A DNA stretch of 23,447 bases from an uncultured Prolixibacteraceae bacterium (GTDB taxonomy: Bacteria > Bacteroidota > Bacteroidia > Bacteroidales > Prolixibacteraceae): assembly GCA_937915865.1 (NCBI GenBank), contig CALGIG010000028.1, forward strand, positions 1-23,447. The letters run 5' to 3'. Shown piece by piece: positions 1 through 7,806 of this stretch (positions are counted from its first letter, which is position 1; each line of letters opens with the position of its first letter). The position numbers and the translations under genes were made by a program. Under the pieces are notes generated by a model, which was not told where the DNA came from, searched no databases, and saw nothing but the letters and a program-made list of their open reading frames with translations.

Positions 1-52
1 TAGGTTTTTATTGACCAATTTTGTTTGATTGGTTGATCTTGTTTGTGGTATG

Positions 53-77
53 AAAGCCGGCCAGAGGGTCGGCTTTT
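53..77 (+). terminator. Rho-independent terminator of a gene left of the window
   Basis: A GC-rich stem, AAAGCCG (53-59) against CGGCTTT (70-76), can extend inward through one G-T pair and is followed by TTTTCTT on the plus strand. It probably ends a plus-strand transcript that starts before the window. A weaker stem, ACCAAT (14-19) against ATTGGT (28-33), precedes it. No coding sequence can be assigned to bases 1-142. Confidence 0.5.
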
Positions 78-116
78 CTTGTTTTGCAGAGAAAGGGGCA
101 CTCAATACCAAAAATA

Positions 117-142
117 AAAAAACCGCCTTTCGGCGGTTTTTT
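117..142 (-). terminator. Intrinsic terminator of rpoD, bidirectional
   Basis: AAAAAACCGCC (117-127) and GGCGGTTTTTT (132-142) form a perfect 11-bp stem with a 4-nt loop and a T run on either strand. It touches the rpoD stop codon (TAG, 143-145) with no spacer, so it should end the rpoD transcript. It could also back up the terminator at 53-77 for plus-strand transcription. Confidence 0.87.
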
Positions 143-1003
143 CTATCCTAAATAAGTTTTAAGTAATTTACTTCTTGAAGTGTGACGTAGCCGGCGAATA
201 GCTTTTTCTTTAATTTGTCGAACCCTCTCACGAGTCAAACCAAACCGCTCTCCAATTTCCTCCAAAGTCATTTCCTGGCAACCTATTCCAAAAAACATTC
301 TGATAATATCACTTTCCCGTTCGGTAAGCGTTGCTAATGCACGTTCAATTTCCCGGGCCAACGACTCCATCATCAAAGAACGGTCAGCATTTGGAGAATC
401 ATTATTAATAAGTACATCGAGTAAACTGTTATCTTCACCTTCAACAAAAGGTGCATCAACTGATATATGACGACCTGAAACACGAAGGGTATCCGCTACT
501 TTATCAGCAGGAAGCTCTAAAGCATCAGCAAGCTCTTCAGGCGAAGGTTTACGCTCATTTTCCTGCTCAAATTTTGAGAAAGCTTTGTTAATTTTATTTA
601 GTGAACCAACTTGGTTTAACGGCAAACGGACAATACGTGATTGCTCAGCCAATGCCTGCAAAATCGATTGGCGAATCCACCAAACAGCATAAGAAATAAA
701 CTTGAAACCTCTGGTTTCATCAAATTTTTCAGCAGCTTTAATCAATCCCAGGTTCCCTTCATTAATAAGGTCAGGCAAGCTTAGTCCCTGATTCTGGTAC
801 TGTTTGGCCACAGAAACCACAAAACGCAGATTTGCGCGAGTTAGTTTTTCCAATGCAGCCTGATCACCTTTTTTAATCCGCTGAGCTAATTCAACTTCTT
901 CTTCAACTGTAATAAGTTCTTCTTTGCCAATTTCTTGCAAATACTTATCCAAAGAAGCACTTTCACGGTTAGTGATCGATTTTGTAATCTTTAATTGTCT
1001 CAT
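143..1003 (-). CDS. rpoD: Primary sigma factor RpoD/SigA (sigma-70)
   Basis: The 286-aa product recruits RNA polymerase to housekeeping promoters. Region 1.2 is at about residues 15-45 (SLDKYLQEIGKEELIT). Region 2 follows, with RANLRFVVSVAKQYQNQG, DLINEGNLGLIKAAEKFD and the region 2.4 stretch FISYAVWWIRQSILQAL. Region 3 begins near RIVRLPLN, and region 4 carries the helix-turn-helix EEIGERFGLTRERVRQIKEKA. It lacks the region 1.1 found in proteobacterial RpoD, and this short form is usual for the principal Bacteroidota sigma factor. The ATG at 1003 lies just below a consensus promoter. It is monocistronic: HtrA lies upstream on the same strand, but a promoter separates them and a terminator follows directly. 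Confidence 0.97.
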   Translation of the reverse strand: MRQLKITKSITNRESASLDKYLQEIGKEELITVEEEVELAQRIKKGDQAALEKLTRANLRFVVSVAKQYQNQGLSLPDLINEGNLGLIKAAEKFDETRGFKFISYAVWWIRQSILQALAEQSRIVRLPLNQVGSLNKINKAFSKFEQENERKPSPEELADALELPADKVADTLRVSGRHISVDAPFVEGEDNSLLDVLINNDSPNADRSLMMESLAREIERALATLTERESDIIRMFFGIGCQEMTLEEIGERFGLTRERVRQIKEKAIRRLRHTSRSKLLKTYLG

Positions 1004-1026
1004 ATACCCTTCAAAAAAATAGCGTG

Positions 1027-1058
1027 CAAATATAGGCTTTTGAGGTCAATAAATCAAA
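1027..1058 (-). promoter_or_regulatory. Consensus Bacteroidota promoter of rpoD
   Basis: On the minus strand, TTTG (1058-1055) is followed after exactly 20 nt by TATATTTG (1034-1027). This matches the Bacteroidota consensus TTTG-N17-23-TAnnTTTG at every defined base. It predicts a start near 1020 and a leader of under 20 nt before the ATG at 1003, too short for a ribosome-binding site of the usual kind. It fits rpoD being expressed by its own product. Confidence 0.82.
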
Positions 1059-1110
1059 TGGTTTTTTTCTCAAATGTATTGTTTACAATTTAATAACCAA
1101 CTGTTTGTTT

Positions 1111-2562
1111 TTAACGTCTATCATTGCCAAAAACATAGTAGGCAACTTCACCATTTGGATAGATTCCTTCAACTAATATTCCTCCGCGTGAATTTTTAAT
1201 TATTCGTTTTAAATCATCTACATCAGTAATGGCGTTTTTGTTCACTTGGGTAATAATAAAACCCTTTTTTATTCCGGCATCTTTAAATTTACCACTTGAA
1301 AGGTCTATTATTTTAACCCCATAACGTAATCCAAGGTCTTCCTTATCCTGATTTGAGATTTCTGCAAATTTCGCACCAAACATATCGCCGGAATCATCAC
1401 TTCCTTTAACAATATTTGTATCACCGTGTTTGTTACGAAGTGTTACGTTAACTTGTTTCTTTTTATTATCTCTTTTTATTTCAACAACCACTTTATCGCC
1501 TGGGCGGTGTTTCCCTATTTGCTCTTGAAGTTCTGCAGTGGAATTAACAGGCACATTATCAACACTAATAATCACATCTTTTTCTTTAATACCAGCGACA
1601 TCGGCAGCTCCTCCAGAAATTACTTTTCCAATAAACACACCTTCAATCTTATCTAAATTATATTTTTTTGCAACATCGGCATTTACATCTCCAATATTGA
1701 CATTTAAAAGAGCTCGTTGAACATCGCCATATTCACGTAAATCAGACACAACCTTTTGAACAATATTCGATGGAATTGCAAAAGAATAACCCGAATAAGA
1801 CCCGGTTTGCGAAGCAATGGCTGTGTTAATACCAACCAGTTCACCACGGGTATTTACCAAAGCTCCTCCACTATTTCCAGGGTTCACTGCTGCATCTGTC
1901 TGAATAAATGATTCAATACGCATTTGGTCTGGATTAATTCCAATATCCCGGCTCTTAGCGCTTACAATACCAGCAGTTACTGTTGATGTAAGATTAAACG
2001 GGTTTCCAACAGCCAAAACCCATTCACCCAGACGAAGATTATCTGAATTACTAAATTTCAAGGTTGGTAAGCCGCTTGCATCTATTTTAATCAAAGCAAT
2101 ATCTGTTGAAGGATCAGTGCCGATCAATTTAGCTTTGAACTCACGTTTATCGTTCAGCACAACCGAAATTTCATCGGCCTCATCAACAACATGGTTGTTT
2201 GTAACAATATAACCATCTGGAGAAATAATCACACCAGACCCAACCCCTTGACGAGCAGGACCTTGCTGAGATCGAGGTCCTCCATCTCCAAAAAAGAAGT
2301 CGAAAATATTATTCGTACTGTAATATTCCCCTTTCTGTGTTACCTGTATATGCACTACAGCATGCACAGAATTTTCAGCAGCAACAGTTAAATCAGGCAA
2401 ATCACCTGTCGATGTTGGTAAACTAGCATATCTCATCGACTGTTCCTGCCTTACAGTGACAGTCTTGGGAGTATCAAAATAACGGGTATAAGCCCATAAA
2501 GCAATAAAGCCGCCCATTAGTGCCACCAACAATGTAAATAATCCATTTTTAAAATTTTTCAT
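1111..2562 (-). CDS. Do/DegP-family periplasmic serine protease (HtrA)
   Basis: The 483-aa product is a periplasmic quality-control protease/chaperone. An N-terminal hydrophobic segment (about 8-26) is a signal peptide or anchor. The trypsin-like domain holds the triad: H124 in TNNHVV, D154 in STDIALIKI and S231 in NPGNSGGAL. Two PDZ domains follow: about 280-375 (VFIGKVISGGAADVAGIKEKDVI) and about 395-475 (GFIITQVNKNAITDVDDLKRII). The stretch at about 80-106, rich in Phe, Gly and Gln, corresponds to the LA loop of DegP. Length and two PDZ domains match the DegP/DegQ class rather than DegS. It is transcribed away from the Cache histidine kinase; no strong consensus promoter is visible upstream. 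Confidence 0.95.
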   Translation of the reverse strand: MKNFKNGLFTLLVALMGGFIALWAYTRYFDTPKTVTVRQEQSMRYASLPTSTGDLPDLTVAAENSVHAVVHIQVTQKGEYYSTNNIFDFFFGDGGPRSQQGPARQGVGSGVIISPDGYIVTNNHVVDEADEISVVLNDKREFKAKLIGTDPSTDIALIKIDASGLPTLKFSNSDNLRLGEWVLAVGNPFNLTSTVTAGIVSAKSRDIGINPDQMRIESFIQTDAAVNPGNSGGALVNTRGELVGINTAIASQTGSYSGYSFAIPSNIVQKVVSDLREYGDVQRALLNVNIGDVNADVAKKYNLDKIEGVFIGKVISGGAADVAGIKEKDVIISVDNVPVNSTAELQEQIGKHRPGDKVVVEIKRDNKKKQVNVTLRNKHGDTNIVKGSDDSGDMFGAKFAEISNQDKEDLGLRYGVKIIDLSSGKFKDAGIKKGFIITQVNKNAITDVDDLKRIIKNSRGGILVEGIYPNGEVAYYVFGNDRR

Positions 2563-2826
2563 CTCTTTTTACCTTTTGTTGTTAGAAATTTCTGACTTTT
2601 TTATTTTGAATTTTAAAGATAACGCATAAGATTTACATGTGTTTTACAATTTTTATTTCATTTAATTTGTTTAACAGATTTTAACAAAATATTAAACACA
2701 TGTCATTTGAAGAAATTAAACACATTACATCATTTTCAACTCAAAAGAATTTAGTAGAGTGCATTTTGAAAAGAAGTCTATTTAAATTTTTTCTGGCTAT
2801 ATTTACATGTTAACAATTATAAAATA
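2563..2826. other. AT-rich divergent intergenic region, htrA/histidine kinase
   Basis: This 264-bp gap separates two divergent genes. Possible -7 boxes with one mismatch are TATCTTTA on the minus strand (2621-2614, for htrA) and TATATTTA on the plus strand (2798-2805, for the kinase). Neither has a well-spaced TTTG. An 11-bp direct repeat, ATTAAACACAT, is at 2691-2701 and 2715-2725, starts 24 bp apart, and could be an operator. No ORF or RNA gene is seen. Confidence 0.35.
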
Positions 2827-4854
2827 ATGTCGCTGAATTTTTTACGAAAAATTGCAATATCATCTAATATTTCTACCTATTTAAGTCGTACTCTTGTATT
2901 TATCACTGTCATTACTACAATTTTAATTGGAGGAATTCTAGTATTTCAGCAAAAAATATATTTTGATAAATTAAGCAATCAAATCAGTAACGAATATATT
3001 CAGAACCAAAAATTGTATATCCGGGAAATCGTAAATAACGAACTCGAATACATTCGCCTGCAAAATGATTACTTTAAAAATGAAATTTCAGAAAAAATAA
3101 AGCACAATGTCAATCAGGCTTATTTTACAGCGCAAAATATATACTTGAAATTTCGAGGTAAAAAATCAGATGAGGAAATAAAAGCGCTAATTATAGCAAC
3201 GATTTCATCGCTCAAATTTGATTTGGAATATGAAGAAGTGTTTATTTCAACTCTTGACGGTGTAGGAGTTTTTTATCCCAGGAAACCTGAATTTACCGGA
3301 AAACTAATGACAGAATTTAAAGATATTAATGGAACTCCAGTAGTCCAAAAAGAAATTAATCTGCTTAAGGAACATGATGATGGGTTCCTAGACTATGATT
3401 TACTTCTAAATTCGAAAGCCGATCTTTCTCCCCGCAAAAAAATAGCGTATGTAAAGAAATTTGGCCATTTCAATTGGTACTTTGGATCCAAACAATATAT
3501 TGATGATTATTTTCCAAAATTTAAGGATGAAATAGCTCAAAAAATTAGTTCAATCCGCTTTAAACATGGTGGTTATGTTTTCATGAACAACGCCAATGGT
3601 AAACCAATCGTAATGGATGGAGCCATTTATAAAGGCAAATTAAACTTGTTGACTGATACAATAGATATAAGGCATCCTATTTTTATGGAAGAGTTAGCTA
3701 TTTTTCACAAAAAACCCGATGGCGATTTCTTCTCCTATAAATGGAATAAACTCAACGAAAATACTCCTATTGAAAAGTGTTCGTTCGTTAAAGCATTCAA
3801 AGAATATAACTGGATTATTGGGGCAGGTTTCTATCTCGATGAAATTGGACAAACAATTGCTAATCAGCAGCAAAACTTGAAGAATGATCAACAGAAAAAT
3901 ATAGGACTGATACTTTTGATTCTTGCGATTTTGTTGTTTTTCGAAGCATTTATCATTTATCATTTTAATTTCAGGTATAAATCAGATTTTGATCGTTTTT
4001 TCAAGTTTTTCTTTTCTCTGCAAACAAATCTCAATCAAATTGATGCTTCTGATTTGTTCTTCGACGAATTTAAGCAAGCAGCAGTTGCAGCCAACAAAAT
4101 GGTAGAATCGCGTCAAGAAATTGAGGAACGGCTAATTGAAGAGCAAAAAAAAGCGACTGAATCCGATCGGTTGAAATCGGCATTTCTTGCCAATATGTCG
4201 CATGAAATCCGAACACCAATGAATGCTATCATTGGATTTTCTGAATTACTCGAAGACAGTAATCAAGATACTGAAGATAAAACTCTGTTCGTAAAGCTGA
4301 TTCGTAAAAATGGCGAAATTTTACTAAATCTGATCAACGATATTATTGATATTTCAAAAATTGAAGCTGATTTGATGGTTATTCGTAAAAAGAATATTCA
4401 GATGTATGATTTTATTCAGGAAATAAAAACACATTATGAAGAAACATTGGACGCCAAGCCTGATAAAAATCTAAAATTCAATATTCTCACAAATATTGAT
4501 AAGAGTTATTTATTCTTTACAGACGAAATAAGGCTTAGACAAGTTTTTGATAATTTAATTGGAAATGCCATAAAATTTACTCATTCCGGTTCAATTACAG
4601 TTGATATATCGAAACACGAGGATTCTATTCACTTCAAATTTTCTGATACTGGAATTGGCATACCCAAAGAAGAACAATCGGCCATATTCGAACGATTTAT
4701 TCAAGCCGAGCATAACCAGAATACAAACTATGGAGGAACTGGACTCGGACTTGCTATTTCGAAAAACCTAATTGATTTGTTAGGAGGAAAGCTGGAGCTT
4801 GAATCGGAAGTTGGCAAAGGATCTACCTTTCATTTCAAATTACCTATCAATTAA
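2827..4854 (+). CDS. Membrane sensor histidine kinase with Cache-type periplasmic domain
   Basis: The 675-aa product has TM1 at about 22-40, a periplasmic region of about 41-357, TM2 at about 358-380 and a cytoplasmic kinase core. The periplasmic part contains two similar modules ending in FNWYFGSKQYIDDYFPKF and YNWIIGAGFYLDEIG, a pattern of the Cache (dCache_2/sCache_2) families that bind small ligands. A coiled linker (ESRQEIEERLIEEQKKATESDRLKS, about 426-450) leads to HisKA with H459 in MSHEIRTPMN. The ATPase domain has the N-box around N580 (GNAIKFT), DTGIGIP near 605 and GGTGLGLAISKNL near 637. There is no receiver domain and no response-regulator gene nearby, so it is an orphan and its partner and ligand are unknown. 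The gene is visibly more AT-rich than gyrB or creD. Its TAA overlaps the stop of the convergent LOG gene. Confidence 0.93.
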   Translation: MSLNFLRKIAISSNISTYLSRTLVFITVITTILIGGILVFQQKIYFDKLSNQISNEYIQNQKLYIREIVNNELEYIRLQNDYFKNEISEKIKHNVNQAYFTAQNIYLKFRGKKSDEEIKALIIATISSLKFDLEYEEVFISTLDGVGVFYPRKPEFTGKLMTEFKDINGTPVVQKEINLLKEHDDGFLDYDLLLNSKADLSPRKKIAYVKKFGHFNWYFGSKQYIDDYFPKFKDEIAQKISSIRFKHGGYVFMNNANGKPIVMDGAIYKGKLNLLTDTIDIRHPIFMEELAIFHKKPDGDFFSYKWNKLNENTPIEKCSFVKAFKEYNWIIGAGFYLDEIGQTIANQQQNLKNDQQKNIGLILLILAILLFFEAFIIYHFNFRYKSDFDRFFKFFFSLQTNLNQIDASDLFFDEFKQAAVAANKMVESRQEIEERLIEEQKKATESDRLKSAFLANMSHEIRTPMNAIIGFSELLEDSNQDTEDKTLFVKLIRKNGEILLNLINDIIDISKIEADLMVIRKKNIQMYDFIQEIKTHYEETLDAKPDKNLKFNILTNIDKSYLFFTDEIRLRQVFDNLIGNAIKFTHSGSITVDISKHEDSIHFKFSDTGIGIPKEEQSAIFERFIQAEHNQNTNYGGTGLGLAISKNLIDLLGGKLELESEVGKGSTFHFKLPIN

Positions 4855-5432
4855 ACTTTGGGAACTTCGTACCATTTATTTACTGTTTCTTCGGGCGTAT
4901 AGTTTTTTATATATTTTATGGCTTCTTCAGCATTAGAGGCAATAAAATACAATTTCCGGTAATTTTCTTTTGCAAATTTCTCCTCATACGATTTTTCAAA
5001 CTGCCGTAACAAGTCGTCGTAGAAACCATTCGTATTGATAAAAACAACCGCTTTATTGTGATAACTCAGTTGTTTTAACGTTATAACTTCAAGTATTTCC
5101 TCCAATGTACCAAAACCGCCAGCCAATGCAATAAAAGCATCAGATAACTCACGCATCTTGTATTTACGCTCCATCATATCTCCCGAAACTATAATTTCGT
5201 GTGCATGAACTGAAGCAAGCTTGAAATCATGTAGCTTTTGTGGGATAATTCCGATGGTTTTTGCCCCGTTTTTACCAGCTTCGCGCGTAATAATATCCAT
5301 TAAACCAACATTCGATCCACCATTTATCAGGCAAAAATTCTCCTTGGCAATTAATTGGGCTAATTGGATTGCTTCCTGAAAATAAACATCAGCAATGGCA
5401 TTACTTGATGAGGAGAAAACACAAATATTCAT
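4851..5432 (-). CDS. LOG-family protein (TIGR00730), probable nucleoside 5'-monophosphate phosphoribohydrolase
   Basis: The 193-aa product has the Rossmann-like lysine-decarboxylase-like fold of LOG proteins, which cleave cytokinin riboside 5'-monophosphate (or purine 5'-NMPs) to base plus ribose 5-phosphate. Motifs are the start MNICVFSSSS, the loop INGGSNVGLMD (36-46), the catalytic pair R89-K90 in MMERKYKM, and AGGFGTLEE (104-112), where most homologues have PGG-GT-E. An in-frame ATG at 5465 would add 11 residues. I chose the ATG at 5432 because the family normally begins at the (M)K-ICVF strand and because the longer form would start inside an inverted repeat. The gene follows gyrB by 93 nt and may be co-transcribed. 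The physiological substrate in this organism is unknown. Confidence 0.9.
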   Translation of the reverse strand: MNICVFSSSSNAIADVYFQEAIQLAQLIAKENFCLINGGSNVGLMDIITREAGKNGAKTIGIIPQKLHDFKLASVHAHEIIVSGDMMERKYKMRELSDAFIALAGGFGTLEEILEVITLKQLSYHNKAVVFINTNGFYDDLLRQFEKSYEEKFAKENYRKLYFIASNAEEAIKYIKNYTPEETVNKWYEVPKV

Positions 5433-5463
5433 CTTTTGAAATTTACGATTTAAAAAATTTCCC

Positions 5464-5514
5464 ATTTACTATTCTGGCAAAGTCACTCAAAATAGTAAAT
5501 AGAAAATAGTCAAA
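5464..5514. repeat. Inverted repeat and copy B of a dispersed ~30-nt intergenic repeat
   Basis: ATTTACTATT (5464-5473) and AATAGTAAAT (5491-5500) form a perfect 10-bp inverted repeat with a 17-nt loop. On the minus strand a T run (about 5458-5453) follows, so it may act as a weak terminator after gyrB. Overlapping it, 5514-5484 read on the minus strand gives the words TTTGACTA, TTTTCTA, TTTACTA, TTTTGAGTG. These match nearly base for base the plus-strand stretch 22628-22657. Confidence 0.6.
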
Positions 5515-5525
5515 CAGTTAATGTT

Positions 5526-7502
5526 TTAGGCATCAATATTTGCATAAACAGCATGATCTTCAATAAATTGACGGCGAGGCGGAACCTCATCACCCATCAG
5601 CATACTGAAAATATGATCGGCTTCAGCTGCATTCTCAATAGTTACCTGGCGTAACGTTCTTGAATCTGGATTCATGGTTGTTGACCATAACTGTTCAGCA
5701 TTCATTTCACCAAGACCTTTGTATCGTTGAACATGAATACCTGTTTCTCTTCCTTCACCCCATTCTTCGATGAGCCGCAAACGTTGCTGTTCCGTCCAGC
5801 AATATTCTTCACGTTTACCTTTCTTTACTAAATATAACGGTGGAGTTGCAATGTAAACATGTCCACGTTGAATAAGCTCCTGCATAAATCGGAAAAAGAA
5901 GGTCATAATCAGAGTTGCAATGTGACTTCCATCAACATCGGCATCGGTCATTATTACAACCTTATGATAGCGTAACCTATCAAGATTCAAAGCTTTCGAG
6001 TCGTCATCGGTTCCAATAGTAATGCCCAAAGCTGTGTAAATATTTTTAATTTCTTCACTTTCAAGAACTTTATGAATCATAGCTTTTTCGACATTCAGGA
6101 TTTTTCCACGCAATGGTAAGATAGCCTGAAACCGGCGATCACGGCCTTGTTTGGCTGTACCCCCTGCGGAATCTCCCTCTACTAAAAAAAGTTCACACAG
6201 GGTTGCATCTTTTTCTGCACAATCAGCCAATTTCCCAGGTAAACCTGCTCCTGAAAGAACATTTTTACGTTGTACCAATTCTCGTGCTTTACGTGCGGCA
6301 TGACGTGCTTGTGCTGCCAGAATAACTTTATTAACGATAGCGCGGGCTGACCGGGGATTTTCTTCCAAATAATTAGCAAGCATTTCGCTAACAGCCTGAT
6401 CAACAGGCAAGCTTATTTCAGAGTTACCCAATTTCGTTTTAGTCTGACCCTCAAACTGAGGCTCAGCTACTTTAACTGAAATAACAGCGGTTAAACCTTC
6501 CCTGAAGTCGTCGCCATTAATTTCAAATTTCATATTTTTAAGCATTCCACTGTTCTCTGCGTACGTTTTCAAAGTACGGGTCAAACCTCGACGGAACCCA
6601 GTTAAATGTGTACCTCCTTCAATAGTATTGATATTATTCACATAAGAGTGAATATTCTCAGTAAACGAAGTATTGTAATGCAACGCAATTTCAACAGGTA
6701 CACCAGCTTTTTCCGAGGAAATGTGGATAGTTTCATCAATCAGCTTTTCCCTAACATTATCAAGATATTCAACAAATTCTTTTAACCCTTCTTTCGAGTA
6801 AAAGCTATCGTGTTTATATTCACCATTAGGAAGAACTACTCGTTTATCAGTTATATTTAAGTGCAACCCGGCGTTCAAGAAAGCTAATTCACGCAAACGG
6901 GCCGACAATATTTCATATTTATAATCCGTTACAAGGAAAATAGATGCGTCAGGCTTAAATTCCACTGTGGTTCCTGTACGATCAGTTTCTCCAATAATAC
7001 GAACGTCGAACAACGGTTTTCCGCAAGAATATTCCTGTTCCCATATACTTCCTTCACGATAAACCTTTACATTACACATAGTTGACAAAGCGTTAACGCA
7101 CGACACCCCAACACCATGTAAACCGCCGGAAACTTTGTAACTATCTTTATCAAATTTACCTCCAGCATGTAAAACCGTCATTACAATTTCGAGAGCCGAT
7201 TTATTTTCTTTGGAGTTAATACCTGTAGGAATACCACGACCATCGTCAACAACTGTGATGGAATTATCTTCGTTAATAAATACATCAATATTCTGGCAAT
7301 ACCCGGCAAGAGCTTCATCAATTGAATTATCAACAACTTCATAAACCAAATGATGCAAACCTTTTTCGTTTACATCGCCAATATACATTGCCGGACGTTT
7401 ACGTACCGCTTCTAGACCTTCAAGTATCTGAATACTATCGGCATCATAATGTCCATTTTCGCTTCCGTTTTCCAGATTCTGGATTTCATCTAATTCACTC
7501 AT
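5526..7502 (-). CDS. gyrB: DNA gyrase subunit B
   Basis: The 658-aa product is the ATPase/TOPRIM subunit of gyrase, which introduces negative supercoils with GyrA (not in the window). The GHKL ATPase site shows E55 and N59 in YEVVDNSIDEA, DDGRGIPTG (86-94) and GGLHGVGVSCVNALS (126-140). The transducer domain follows. The TOPRIM domain has FLVEGDSAGGTAKQGRDR near 441 and the acidic DADVDGSH near 519. The C-terminal gyrase B motif is QRYKGLGEMNAEQLW. The N-terminal block IQILEGLEAVRKRPAMYIGD and the ending IEDHAVYANIDA fit GyrB better than ParE, though without a search ParE cannot be completely excluded. The ATG at 7502 matches the usual GyrB start. A promoter sits about 175 nt upstream. Confidence 0.96.
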   Translation of the reverse strand: MSELDEIQNLENGSENGHYDADSIQILEGLEAVRKRPAMYIGDVNEKGLHHLVYEVVDNSIDEALAGYCQNIDVFINEDNSITVVDDGRGIPTGINSKENKSALEIVMTVLHAGGKFDKDSYKVSGGLHGVGVSCVNALSTMCNVKVYREGSIWEQEYSCGKPLFDVRIIGETDRTGTTVEFKPDASIFLVTDYKYEILSARLRELAFLNAGLHLNITDKRVVLPNGEYKHDSFYSKEGLKEFVEYLDNVREKLIDETIHISSEKAGVPVEIALHYNTSFTENIHSYVNNINTIEGGTHLTGFRRGLTRTLKTYAENSGMLKNMKFEINGDDFREGLTAVISVKVAEPQFEGQTKTKLGNSEISLPVDQAVSEMLANYLEENPRSARAIVNKVILAAQARHAARKARELVQRKNVLSGAGLPGKLADCAEKDATLCELFLVEGDSAGGTAKQGRDRRFQAILPLRGKILNVEKAMIHKVLESEEIKNIYTALGITIGTDDDSKALNLDRLRYHKVVIMTDADVDGSHIATLIMTFFFRFMQELIQRGHVYIATPPLYLVKKGKREEYCWTEQQRLRLIEEWGEGRETGIHVQRYKGLGEMNAEQLWSTTMNPDSRTLRQVTIENAAEADHIFSMLMGDEVPPRRQFIEDHAVYANIDA

Positions 7503-7710
7503 CGATCTGAATATTTAATTTCCATTAAACTACCCGTTAATCCCCGAACTACAGGATTTTTATTATTACAGGAAATTCACTTTCCCGCATTTTCGAAGAA
7601 TTTTGGTTTGGGTAATTAAATCAAATTTTGGTTTTCAATAAATTCTTCACTACTGATTTCTAGTTAAAAATCAGTCGCAAATATAGCAAAAAAGTCGTAT
7701 CGCCGGAGAC
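7503..7710 (-). promoter_or_regulatory. gyrB promoter and ~170-nt leader
   Basis: TATATTTG on the minus strand (7685-7678) is a perfect Bacteroidota -7 box. The -33 element is imperfect: only a TTTAG-like string lies at about 7714-7710, at a 24-nt spacing. The predicted start near 7672 gives a leader of about 170 nt, long for this genome. The leader begins at or within a perfect hairpin, ACTGATTT (7652-7659) against AAATCAGT (7668-7675), loop 8 nt. The rest (7503-7650) is AT-rich with no ORF and no recognised riboswitch. Confidence 0.6.
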
Positions 7711-7711
7711 T

Positions 7712-7760
7712 AAAAAAGTTCATAAAATGTTAAACTTTCCAACAATTTATGAACTTTTTT
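7712..7760 (-). terminator. Bidirectional intrinsic terminator after the beta-barrel gene
   Basis: AAAAAAGTTCATAAA (7712-7726) and TTTATGAACTTTTTT (7746-7760) form a perfect 15-bp inverted repeat with a 19-nt loop and six terminal Ts on either strand. It lies 47-95 nt below the stop of the beta-barrel gene and just above the gyrB promoter, so it insulates gyrB from the TPR/barrel unit. Confidence 0.75.
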
Positions 7761-7764
7761 ATAT

Positions 7765-7798
7765 CTGATTTTCAATAACTTATAAAATCAGGTTTTTT
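7765..7798 (+). terminator. Second hairpin, CTGATTTT/AAAATCAG, with plus-strand T run
   Basis: CTGATTTT (7765-7772) and AAAATCAG (7784-7791) form a perfect 8-bp stem with an 11-nt loop, followed on the plus strand by GGTTTTTT. Its polarity is plus although the flanking genes are on the minus strand. It could stop antisense transcription or simply be a stem in the 3' UTR of the barrel gene. Confidence 0.35.
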
Positions 7799-7806
7799 AT
7801 CCGATT

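Noticed and set aside
5433..5465. LOG protein start at 5465
   Set aside because: The 11 added residues overlap the 10-bp inverted repeat and lie ahead of the family's usual first strand.
5464..5514. CRISPR-like or tandem-repeat interpretation of the AATAGTAAATAG words
   Set aside because: Units are only 7-8 nt, degenerate, and have no spacers; there are no cas genes.
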